From WQXF01 sp031553615 (lineage in GTDB: Bacteria > Bacillota > Clostridia > Christensenellales > Aristaeellaceae): a stretch of 64,000 nucleotides of DNA. Shown here piece after piece: positions 42,701-54,700 of the stretch. The notes under the pieces are model-generated. The model was not told the origin of the DNA and ran no database searches. It was given only the letters and a program-made list of their open reading frames with translations. The stretch is taken from assembly GCA_031553615.1 (NCBI GenBank), contig JAVBLJ010000054.1, positions 1 to 64,000 on the forward strand. Direction: 5' to 3'. Both the position numbers and the translations under genes were made by a program. Every line of letters starts with the position of its first letter. Positions within the stretch are counted from its first letter, which is position 1.

Positions 42701-45700
42701 TCGGCCAGGTCACGGTACGGGTGCCAGCGTCATAGGTACCGTTGACGGCGCCCGTGGTGGTGATGCTGCCGGGCACGAAGGTCATGCCGGTGGGGATGAC
42801 GTCCTTGACGACGATGCCGCTTGCGGCCTTCAGCACGTTGAGCTTCAGGGTGTAGGTCACGACCTGGCCTTCGACCAGAGCGGACGCATCCTGGGCAGAG
42901 CCGCTGGCGGGGTTGGCGGTCTTGGTCAGCGAAATCAGCTGATGCTCGACCGGATCGTCGGTGGGCGTGTAGGGCTTGTCGGGGTTCTCCGGATCGTCCG
43001 GCTCGTCGGGATCATCGGTCAGCTCTTCATCGTCGGTCTCCGGGATGCGGTAGTACGCGATGTTGGAGAAGAGCTTGTTGTTCTCTCCGGCGGCCAGCGG
43101 CTTCACCGTCACGGGAACAATGATGTTCGCCGAGGCGTTCTTGCCAATCTGGAGCACGCGCCAGATCAGGGTGGTGGAGCCGTCCGCGTTGTCGAAACGC
43201 TTGGTCGGCATCGGGCTGCACGCGCCCACGGTCAGGCCGGCCGGAATGGTATCCATTACGCGCACATCGTAGACGCTGCGCGAGCCGGTGTTCTTGACCT
43301 CGATGGTGTAGACGATGGTGTCGCCAGCCTTCACGGCGGCGGTCTCACCGGCCTTCTCGGGAGCGGGCTTCGCGGTCTTCTTGATCGAAACGCCGGCTTC
43401 CTTGATGGTGTTGGTGATGACCAGGCCGGAGATGGACTCGTCGTAGTTCTCGTCCAGGTTCTCCTGACCCACGGTGTAGGTGTAGGTCTTGCCATTGTCG
43501 TCGTAGATGGGCATGTTCGGGAAGGTGTGGGTCCAGCTGTCGCCGGTGCCGCTCACCGCGATGTTGGTGCCGGTGATGGCGACGGGCTGGCCGCCGGGGA
43601 TAGCGCGGTAGAGCTGCACGGTGGTCTCATCGGGGCGCAGCTGCAGCGCGTCGCTGTTGTCGATCCAGTTGACGGTGATGGTCACCGGATCGGTGGGGAT
43701 GGTGTAGGCGTTGGCGAAGCTGAAGGTGTTGCCGCCGGGGGCGAAGGAGGTGGCGGCGCTCAGCGTGCCGTTGGCGGGGTCGGTCACGACGATCGTCATG
43801 GTGACGGTCTTGTTGTCGTAGGTGAAGCCCCTGGTGGTGCCGGCAGTTTCGGTAATGGTGTAGGTGTAGGTGCCGGGCAGGGTGAAGGAGATATCACCGA
43901 ATTCGATCGAGCCAGCCTTGGCTTGGATGGTCTTCGCGCCAGCCGTGCTGCCGGTGGGCATCGGGAAGGCGGGATCGGTGGCCGTGAGCACGAAGGTGAA
44001 CTCGTCGTCGGGCGCGTAGGTCGCCTTGGTGACGGCCTTCGAACCGGTTACGGTGACGGCGGCTCCGGCCGGTTTATAGGTGTTGGTGAAGTTGGTGCCG
44101 CTCTGCACTTCGTCGTAGCCGAGGATATCGCTTTCGGCGACGGTGTAGGTGTAGGTGTTACCGGTGGCATCGTACTTCGGCAGCTTGTCGAACTTGTAGG
44201 TGGTGGCCGGAGATACGATGGTCGTGGTAGCAATCGGGGCAGCGGCGTTGCCGTTGCGGATCAGCTTCACGGTGACGGTCGGCTTGGCCAGTCCATCGGG
44301 GGTGTCTTTCCAAGTCTTGGTGCCGCTGACTTCCACTTCGGGCATGTTGTAGACGTTCTTGGCGACCAGTACGTCATCGTCGTCCGTGTAGTAGGTGGTG
44401 GTCCAACGCGGGAGCAGCGAGTTCTGGGTGATGGAGAAGGTCTGGCCGATGTGGTCGACCCTGGGCAGCGGGAAGGAGTACTTCCAGTTGCCGCTCGCGC
44501 TCACGGTGGCCGAGTCGTAGGAGGCCGCGATGCCGTCGCGGAAGAGGGTGATGGTCACGCTGGAGTGCTTGTCGGTCTCGGGCGCGCCGGTATAATCCCA
44601 TTCCACGCGCACCGGCACCAGCTCGTCAGCGCCGTAGGTGTTGGTGATGTTCATGCCGCTGTAGGAAACTTCGCAGCCGAACGGCACTTCCACTTCCTTC
44701 GCGGTGTAGGTGTACTCGGTGCCAGACTTGTCGTAGCGGAGCAGATCCTTGAAGGTGTAGCTCCAGGTCAAGCCGGGCTTGGAGGCCAGGGTTTGCACCT
44801 TGCCGGTCATGATCACATTGTTGCGGTAGAGCTGCACATCGATCGGGATGGGGGTGAAGCCATTGCCGACGATGGCCCAGGTCTTGGTGCCCGTCTTTTC
44901 GATGGTAACGATGGTGTTGGTGATGACCAGGCCCGCGATGGCCTCGGTGTAGTTCTTATCCAGGTTCTCCTGGACCACCGAGTAGGTGTAGACCTTGCCA
45001 TCGTTGTCATGCACAGGCATGTCATCGTAGGTGTGGGTCCAGGTGTTCTGGCCGGCCACAGCGGGCACGGTCACGGCGGTGCCGCTAACCAGGACAGGCT
45101 GTCCGCCCGGAATCTGGCGGTAGAGCTTGATCGAGGTGCTGGCAGGACGGCCGCCCAGGACGTCGCTGTTGTCAACCCAGTTGATGGTAATGACCTTGTC
45201 CTCGGTCGGCACGGCGTACGCGTTGGCGAACTCCGCAGCCGTCACGTTGGTGGTCACGCCACCGACGGTCTTGGTCATGGAGGAGGTCTGTTGCAGGACA
45301 CCGTTGTTGTCGGTCACCGTCACGGTGAGGGTGAACACGGCGGGATCGTAGGTGAAGCCTGCGGTGGAGCCGGCGGTCTCGGTGATGGTGTAGACGTAGA
45401 CGCCGGGCAGGGTGAAGTTGATGGTGCCGAATCCAACCGAGCCAGCCGGGGCTTCGACGGTCTTGGTATCGCCGTTGCTGTTGGAGGGCATCGGGTTGCC
45501 GGACTTGCCAGCGGTGAGCGTGAAGCTGAACTTATCGGCGGGAGCGCCAACGTTCTGGGTCACGGTCTTGCTCGCCAGTACGGAGATGGAGGCACCGGTC
45601 GGGTTGTAGGTGTTGGTGAAGGCATAGCCGGTCTTGGCTTCGTCGTAGCCGGGCACGTCCTCTTCCGACACGGTGTAGGTGTACTCGTTGCCACCGTTGT

Positions 45701-48700
45701 CGTACTTGGGCAGGTTCTCAAACTTGTAGGTGGTGGTGCCGCTGGCCAGGGTAATATCCTGGATTTCGGTACCGTTGCGCAGCAGGTTGATCTCGATGGC
45801 GGGCACGTTCACGCCGGAGGGGGTGCCAACCCAAGTCTTGCTGCCTTCGACGGTGACCTTCGGCATCACAAACACGTTGTGAGCAACCAAGGTATCGCCT
45901 TCGGTGGTGTAGGTGGTGGTGTAGTTGGGCAGGAGCGAGTTCTCGGTAATGGTGAACGTCGCATCCTTGAAATCCACCTGCGGTACGTTGAAGGTGTGCT
46001 GCCAGCTGGTGGTCGCGGTGACTGCCTGGCTGGCGTACGGGGTCGCGGCGCCGTTGCGGATCAGGTTGATGGTCACGGTGGTGGGCTTCATGGAAGCCGG
46101 AGCACCGGTGTGATCCCAGGTAACCTTGATCTTCTTGGTGGCGTCGGTGCCGTAGGTGTTGGTGATGGTCGTGCCGCTGACCGCGCTGGTCACCGCGAAC
46201 ATCTGCGTCTTTTCATCGACGGTGTAGACGTACTTGGTGCCGGTCAGGTCGTACTCGAGCAGGTTGTCGATGGTGTAAGCCCACACATCGGGGTTGCTGT
46301 CGGGCGAGACTTCGATCACGCGGTACGCGGTCGATCCGCCGTTGCGGTAGAGGTTGATTTCGACCTTGGAGGGCTTGGTGAAGCCGGTGCCCTGGATGTT
46401 CCAAACCTTCTGGCCGGAGACCGAGATGGTCTTGAGGGTATCGGTCAGGTTCAGGCCCGAAACGGTCGAGGTGTAGTTCTTGTCGACGTTCACCTGCTCC
46501 ACGGAGTAGGTGTAGGTCTTGCCAGCGGTGTCGTGCACCGGCTGAGCGCCGAAGGTGTAGTTCCATACGTTACCGGCGACCACGGTCGCGCTCACGACGG
46601 AGCCAACGGGCTGGCGGGTGCCGCCATCGATGATGCGGTAGAGCTGAACCTGGGCGCTGGCGGGACGGCCGTTGAGCGTGTTGTTGCTGTCAACCCAGGT
46701 CAGGGTGCCGGACAGGGTGCGGGTGGGGATGACGTAGGTGTTGCTGAAGGTCATGTTCTGGACGGAGACGGAGCCCTTCTTGTAGTCCGCCACAGCGGAC
46801 AGGACGCCGTTGGTGTCCGAAACAGAGACCGTGAGGGTGTAAACCGTGCTGTCGTAGGTGAAGCCTTCGGTGGAAGCAGCAGTCTCGGCAACGGTGTAGG
46901 TGTAGGTGCCGGGCAGGCTGAAGTCCATAGTGCCGAAGTTCACGGAGCCGGCCTTGGCCTGGATGGACTTCACGCCAGCGGTGCTGCCGGAAGGCATCGG
47001 GTTCGCGCCGTTGCCCGCAGTCAAGGTGAAGGTGAACTCCTCATCGGGAGCGCCCACGCCCTGGGTGACGGACTTGGTGGCGATCGGGTTGACCGAGGCT
47101 TTGGTGGGGTTGTAGGTGTTGGTGAAGTTGTTGCCGGTCTGGCTCTTTTCGTAGCCCGGAACATCTTCTTCCGTTACGGTGTAGGTGTAGGCGACGCCCG
47201 ACGGATCGTACTTATCCAGGTTGGTGAAGGAGTACGTGGTTCCGCCGTTTACGATGGTGGTATCCTGGACCTTGGTGCCGTTACGCAGCAGGTTGATCTG
47301 CGCGGTGGGCTTGGCCAGACCGGTGGGCGTGCCCGACCAGGTCTTGGTGCCGGTCACGGTCACCTTGGGCATCTGGTACACGTTGTGCGCGACCAGGGTG
47401 TCGCCATTGGTGGTGTAGGTGGTGGCGTAGTTAGGCAGGAGCGAGTTCTCGGTGATGGTGAACGTCGCATCCTTGAAATCCACCTGCGGTACGTTGAAGG
47501 TGTGCTTCCAGCTGGTGGTCGAATCCACGGCCTTGCTGGCGTACGGGGTCGCAGCGCCATTGCGGATGAGGTTGATGGTGACGCTGGTGGGACGATCGGT
47601 CATCGGGGCGCCGGTGTGATCCCAGGTGACTTCGATCTTCTTGGTGGCGTCGGTGCCGTAGGTGTTGGTGATGGTCGTGCCGCTGACCGAGCTGGTCACC
47701 GCGAACATCTGCGTCTTTTCATCGACGGTGTAGGCGTACTTGGTGCCGGTCAGGTCGTACTCGAGCAGGTTGTCGATGGTGTAGGACCACACATCGGGGT
47801 TGCTCGCGGGCGAGACTTCGATCACGCGGTACGCGGTCGAGCCGCCGTTGCGGTAGAGGTTGATTTCGACCTTGCTGGGCTTGGTGAAGCCGGTGCCCTG
47901 GATGTTCCAAACCTTCTGACCGGTGATGGAGATGGTCTTGAGGGTATCGGTCAGGTTCAGGCCCGAAACGGTCGAGGTGTAGTTCTTGTCGACGTTCACC
48001 TGCTCCACGGAGTAGGTGTAGGTCTTGCCGGTGTTATCGTGCACCGGCTGGGCGCCGAAGGTGTAGCTCCACACGTTGCCAGCGGCCACGGTCGCGCTGA
48101 CGACGGAGCCAACGGCCTGGCGGGTGCCGCCATCGACGATGCGGTAGAGCTGGACCTGCGCGCTGGCGGGACGGCCGCTGAGCGAGTTGTTGTTGTCAAC
48201 CCAGGTCAGGGTGCCGGACAGGGTGCGGGTCGGTACCGCGTAGACGTTCATGAAGTCCATGGTCTGGACCGAGGTTACGCCCTTCTTCACGGTGGCGACC
48301 GCGGTCAGGCTCGAGGTACCGGAGACCACAACGGTCATGGTGTAGGTGCTGTTGTCGTAGGTGAAGCCTTCGGTGGTGCCTGCCGTCTCAGCGATGGTGT
48401 AGACGTAGGTGCCGGGCAGCGAGAAGCTGATCTTGCCGAAGTTCACGGAGCCTACCGTGGCCTGCTTGGTCAACACGTTGCCGACAGCGCCGGTGGGCAT
48501 CGGGTTCGTGCCGCTAGCCGCGGTCAAGGTGAAGGTGAACTGATCGTTGGGAGCGCCCACGCCCGCGGTCACGTTCTTGGTGGCGACCACGTCGACCTCA
48601 GCCTTGGTCGGATCGTAGGTGTTGGTGATGGTCAGGCCGGACTGGGTGGTAGTGAAGCCCGCCACCGGGGTCTCGGACGTGGTGTAGGTGTAGGCAACGC

Positions 48701-51700
48701 CGCTCGCATCGTAGGTATCGAGGTTGGCGAAGCTGTAGGAGGTGCCGCCACCGGTGATGTTGGTGGTCTGGAACTGGGTTCCGTTGCGCTTGAGGACGAT
48801 TTCAACGGTGGGCTTGGTCATGCCGATGGGCACGCCTACCCAAACCTTGGTGCCGATCACGGAGATCTTGGGCATCACATAGGTGTTGGTGGCAACCAGG
48901 GTTCCATCGGTCTCGCTGGAATAGGTAGTGGTGTAGCCGCTCACCGCGCTCTGCGTGATGGAGAAGGCCACGGTACCCATGCTATCCAGGTACGGAATGC
49001 TGAAGGTGTGCTGCCAGCTGTTGGTGGTCCCCATCGCCTGCGTCTTGTAGGCGGCGGAGTTGCGCAGCAGGTTGATGGTCACGCCCGCGTTTTCCACGGT
49101 GGTGCGGGTGGCCGCCGGGGCGCCGGTGTGCACCCAAACAACCTTGACCTTCTGATCGCTGTTCGCGCGGTAGGTGTTGGTGATGTTGTAGCCGCTGACC
49201 GACGCATCGATACCGGCGATCGGGGTGGTTTCCTTCACGCTGTAGGCGTAGGCGGTACCGGTGGCATCGTACTGCAGCAGGTTGGCGACGGTGTAGGACC
49301 ACTCGTCATTGCCGGCCACAGCGGGCACGTTTACGGTACGGTAGTTAACGTTGTTGCGGTACACATCGATGTTGACGCTCGAGGGCTTGGTGTAGCCGGT
49401 GCCCTTGATGTCCCAAATCTTCTTACCGCTGATGGAGATGGTGTTGAGCTTATCCTTGATGCTCAGCGCGATCTTGGTGTCGGTGCTGTTGGGGTTGTAC
49501 GACACGGTGTAGTTCTTGTCGTAGCTGGTCTGCTCGACGGAGTAGGTGTACTCCTTGCCGTCGGTAGAATGCACCGGCATGGTGTTGAAGGTGTAGGTCC
49601 AGGACGCAGCCGTGCCGGTGCCGGTCATGTTAACCACGGAACCCACGGCTACGCGGGTGCCGCCGGCCGGCGTGCGGTAGAGCTGGATCGGGGCGGCGGT
49701 CGGACGGCCGCCGAGGGTGTTGCTGTTGTCATCCCAGAACAGGGTCACGACGACCGAGCGGGTCGGGATGGCGTAGGTGTTGGCCAGGGTGATGTTGGCG
49801 ACCGAGTTGGCGCCCTTCTTGTAGGTGACGGAGGTGCCCAGGACACCGGCGGTATCGGCAACAACCACGGTCATGGTGTAGGAGTTGTTGTCGTAGGTGA
49901 AGCCTTCGGTGGAGCCCGCGGTCTCGGTCACGGTGTAGGTGTACGTGCCCGGGAGCGTGAAGGTGATCTTTCCGAAGTTCACCGCGCCGGCCTTGGCGGT
50001 GATGGTCTTGCTCTGGCCGCTCGCGCCGGTGGGCATCGGGCTGCCGGAGGAACCGACCATGGTGAAGCTGAAGGTTTCGTCGGGCGCGCCCACGTTGGTG
50101 GTCACGGTCTTGGTGAACAGCGCGTCCACTTCAGCCGTTTTCGGGCTGTAGGTGTTGGTGATGTTGTAGCCGCTCTGGGTGGTGGTGTAGCCCGCCACCG
50201 CAGTCTCGTTGGTGGTGTAGACGTAGGCCACGCCGCTCGCGTCGTAGGTATCGAGGTTGGCGAAGCTGTAGGAGGTGCCGCCACCGGTGATGGTGGTGGT
50301 GTCGAACTGCACACTGTTGCGCAGCAGGTTAATCTGCACGGTGGGCTTGGCCATGCCGGTGGGCACGTTCAACCAGGTCTTGGTGCCGCTCACGGTGATC
50401 TTGGGCATGACATAGGTGTTGGTGGCGACCATAGTGCCATCGCCCTTGGTGGAGTAGGTGGTGGTATAACCGCTCACCGCGCTCTGGGTGATGGAGAAGG
50501 TCGCGCCGCTGAGGGTATCCAGGTACGGGACGGCGAAGGTGTGCTTCCAGCTGTTGGCGGTACCCATCGCCTGGCTCTTGTAGGCGGCGGAGTTGCGCAG
50601 CAGGTTGATGGTCACACCCGCGCTCTCCACGGCGGTGCGGGTCGCGGCCGGGGCACCAGTGTGCACCCAAACGACCTCAACGTTCTTGGAGACGTCCGCG
50701 CGGTAGGTGTTGGTGATGGTCATGCCGGACACCGTCTTGTCGATGCCGGTGGGCACGGAGGGCTCATCCACCGTGTAGGTGATCTGGCCGCCGCTGCCGT
50801 ACTTGGGCAGGTTGGTCCAGGTGTAGGTCCAGGTGTTGGCGCCGGCCGAGCCGGTGACCGCCTGGGTCTTGGAAAGGGTGCCGTTGGCGTACAGGTTCAC
50901 GGTGACCGAGGCGGGCTTGGTGAAGCCGGTGCCCTTGATGTCCCAGACCTTGGTCACGGTGACATCGACGGTCTCCAGGGTGTTGGTGATGGTCAGGCCG
51001 TTGACCGACTTGGTGTAGCCGGTGGGCACGGTCACTTCGTCCACCGAGTAGGTGTACGTATTGCCGCTGCCGTCGAATTCAGCCTGCTTGGAGAAGGTGT
51101 AGGTCCAGGAGGCGGCGGTCGCGGTGCCGGTCATGGCTACCGGGCTGCCCACGGCGGTCGCGGTGCCGGAGCCGACCTTGCGGTAGAGCTGGATCTGGAT
51201 GTTGGCCGGACGCACGCCCGGCGCGTTGCTGCTATCCGCCCAGTTCTTGGTAACGACCACATCAACCTCGGAGGATTCCACGGTGATGTTGTAGGTCTTG
51301 CTCACCACGTCGCCCAGGGTGTTGGTGGTGGTGATGGTGGCGGTGGTGGTGCCCACGGCCAGGCCCTTCACGGCGTTGGTCACGGTGGTGCCGGTGGATT
51401 CCGCCGGAGAACCGGTGATCACGTGGGTGTAGGGCAGGGTCTGACCATTGTACGGGGTGGCGATCGTGGTGTTCGCCGCCGCGGAGAAGGCCAGGTTGTA
51501 GGAGGTGGTGGGCATGCTGTAGTAGTAGTAATCGGTGAGCTTGGCGCTCTGGTTGGCTGTCAGGCCAACCTTCACGGTCACGTCCGGGGCCGTGATCTCG
51601 GGCAGGCGGACGATACCGGCGCTGATGTTCAGGAAGCCATTGGCCGTCAGCGCGGGCAGGGTCAGCGAGTTGGTGTCACGGTCGAAGTCCGAATCGTAGT

Positions 51701-54700
51701 AAGTGGAAGTGAAAACGCTGGTGCTCTTCTTGGTCAGCTTGTAGGTGCCGCCGCCCGTGGTGGGCATGGTGATCTTGATGATCTGCCCGGCGTCGCCCTT
51801 GTAGCTGCTCAGGTTGAAGCGGCCATCGGTGGGGCTCACGGTGGTGGAATCGATCACGGTGGTGCCGTCGGTGTCGTAGAGGGTGACGGTCACTTCGTTG
51901 GCGGTCGGGTAGCGCTCGTACGAGGTGGAGCCATACCAGTTGCCGTTCTCATCCATCACGTCGAAGTATACGAAGCCGCCGCCCGAGGTCACAAGGTAAT
52001 CCTTGTAGACGTAGGTGCCCAACTGCAGCTTGGCCTTGTAGGGGTTGCCGCCGGTGGAGCTGGTCTCGTAGGCGTACGTACCGCCGATGTAGGCGTTCTT
52101 GTTGCCCACGGTGGTCTTGACCGGGGCGGAGAGGGGCAAGCGCATGTTGATGGCGCTGCTCTTGGGCAGGGTAGCCGCACGCACGCGAATGGCGGTGACC
52201 GCAGCCCATCCGGCCGTGGTGGTCGGCGCGGTGGTGGTGTAGGAGGAGGCGTCGCTCGGGTTCGCGTCGGTGGTGTAGGCGAAAGTCAGGTTGCCCGAGG
52301 ACATGGCGGTGCTGTCCGCCAGGACGACCGGCGCGCTGCGCAGGTTCATGTCGTACTGGCTGGTCGCGGTCTGCTCCGCGCCCATGGTGTCGTTGTACTT
52401 GATGCCCTTGCCGTTGCGGGGCAGGATGACGTAGGAGGTGAAGTTGTACACGTCCATGTCATCCGAGGCGGTGAAGGCGACCAGGGCATCCAGCTGGCTG
52501 CGCTGAGCTCCGTTGAACTCAACCTTGCGGTCCACGAACTGGTACACGCCGTTGAGGCCGGGCACCAGGGTCGCGGCCAGCGCGGTGGCCTGCATGACGT
52601 CCACCTTGTAGCTGGAGAAGTCATACTCCCTCAGCTTCGGGCCGGTGACGGAGGTGGAGGAAATGCCGTTGGTATCGGCCACCGTGGAGCTAATGTTCCA
52701 CTTGGTGGGGAAGTCCTTGGTGATGTCGTTGCTGTTGGGCTTTGCGGGAGCGGTGTAATCCTGGAGCAACTGGCTGTAATCGAAGTATACCTTGCCCATG
52801 GGGTAGTGGAAGCCCAGTCGGCAGCCAGGCACGCTGGTGAAGCCGATTTGGAAGCTGCCGCCCAGGGAGTTATAGTAGCTGCCGCTGCCATAACCGGTAT
52901 GCACAAACCCGGTGCTCTTGAAGTAGGAGTTGCGCTGATAGCCGGCCTTTAGCGTCAGCTTCAGCCAATTCTTACCGTTGGCGGTGAACTGGTCGGCGGT
53001 GAGGTACGGGCCAACCGGAACGCCAAACACGGAGGTGGTGGCGGGATTAAACACGAACTCCGGATCGGTCAGTTCGATGAAGATCGATTCGTCGATGCCC
53101 CACGGCACGTAATAGTTCGAATCTCCCTGGCTGCCAGTGAACGTCTGGGTGCCGGGAACCATGTTCTGGGCATACGCATAGTGGGTAAAGTTCGCGTATG
53201 TTTCGGGCTTGGTCGGCGAACCTTGGTAAATGCTCTGGTAGTTCACCGGCATTGCGATGCTCTGGGTATTGAGGGTTACTTCACGGTACAGGAAGAACAT
53301 GACGCCCGGGAAGTATCCGTTGGAGTAGGGGAGCATGGCCTGCGGGCCGGCGACGTTGACATCGTGCTTGCCGTTGTCGTACGAATCGCAGTTGTCCCAG
53401 CTGGCCTGCGCCTGCAGACGGACGTGGAACCGGCCGGAAGCGCCCGAGCCGTACTGGATCGGCTGGCCGTTGGTGAAGTTCTTGTTCCAACCGAACATCA
53501 TGACGTTGCTCATGAAGTAGATTTGCGTGGTGGAACCGATCGGCAGGGTGTAATCGCCGGTGTAGGAGAACTTCAGGCTGGTCAGATACTCGCCGCCTGC
53601 GCAATCGATGTCCAGATCGATGGGCATATCGCCGCTCATGGTGGCGGGCAGCTGAATGGCCGGACGCGCGCCGCGGTTGGTGCTGTAGGAGATCTTCCAG
53701 CCCGCCAGATAGCGGCTGGTGGTGAACTTACCAGACAGGAAGCCGATCGAATCGGCGGCATTCATGTTGGTAATCGCGTTGCTGTCGTGGGTGCCGTAGT
53801 AGCTCAGCTTGCAGTTGGCAAAGATATCCACAACGGGATTGACCAACTTCGAGATGGTGTTGGTCGCTGTGCCAAACTGAATCCAAACGCTACCGGCATT
53901 GTACTCGGTCTTGTTGTCCGCGTGGAACGCGGTGTTGCCGAGGTAGGAGGTGGAGTAGGGGTAGCCGTAGAGGGTGGGGCAGTACTGAACCGGCACTACC
54001 GGCGGCTCAATGTGGAACCACAGGTAATCGGCCAGGTCCCAAGTGTTGCCCGCGACGACGTTGTTTTTGCGCGAGTTGGTGTACTTCACCTGCACGTCGC
54101 GAACTTGGGTGATCTTGGTGCCGTTGGGGTCGTTGGTGGGGATGTCGAAGGAGAACTTGGTGTACTCCTCAAACAGGTAGCTGCCGTAGCCCCAGTTCAC
54201 GCCCGCGAGCGTCAGGGAGAGGAAGCTATTGTACCAGGTATAGTTCCAGAAGCTGGTTACCACCTTGTTCCAGGTCACGGTGATCTTGGTGATACGGGTG
54301 GTGGCCGACGCGGCGCGCAGCGGCACGGCCGAGGAATCGTAACCATTCTTGAGGATGTTGTTCAGGGTGGACAGGGCCGTCGCGTCGAGCTGCGAGGTGC
54401 TGCCATCCTGGTACTCCACCACGACGCTCTTGAGCGAGGTGTCCTTGCTCAGGGCTGCGTTGTTGTTGGAGTAGTAGGCGGAACCAACGTACATGTTGGT
54501 GGGCTGGACCTCGTGCGGGAACTCGTAGGTTTCCACAACCTCGCCGGTGTGCGCGGGCGTCAGCTCCTTGCGGACACCGCTGGTGGTGGTGGTGGCGTAG
54601 GCGTTGAGCATGGCCACAAACTGGCTGGTATTGCCGGTGGTGCCGTAGTTGAACAGACCGGAGTTGTTCTTTTTGCGCTCCACGTTGGGGATGATGCTCA

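Noticed and set aside
39459..52952. A 4,497-residue open frame on the plus strand, antisense to the giant adhesin
   Set aside because: It is open because the adhesin gene avoids TTA, CTA and TCA codons in the matching register. Its translation is Gly/Val/His/Arg-rich with no fold pattern, while the minus-strand frame has clear Cna-B domains and a ribosome-binding site.
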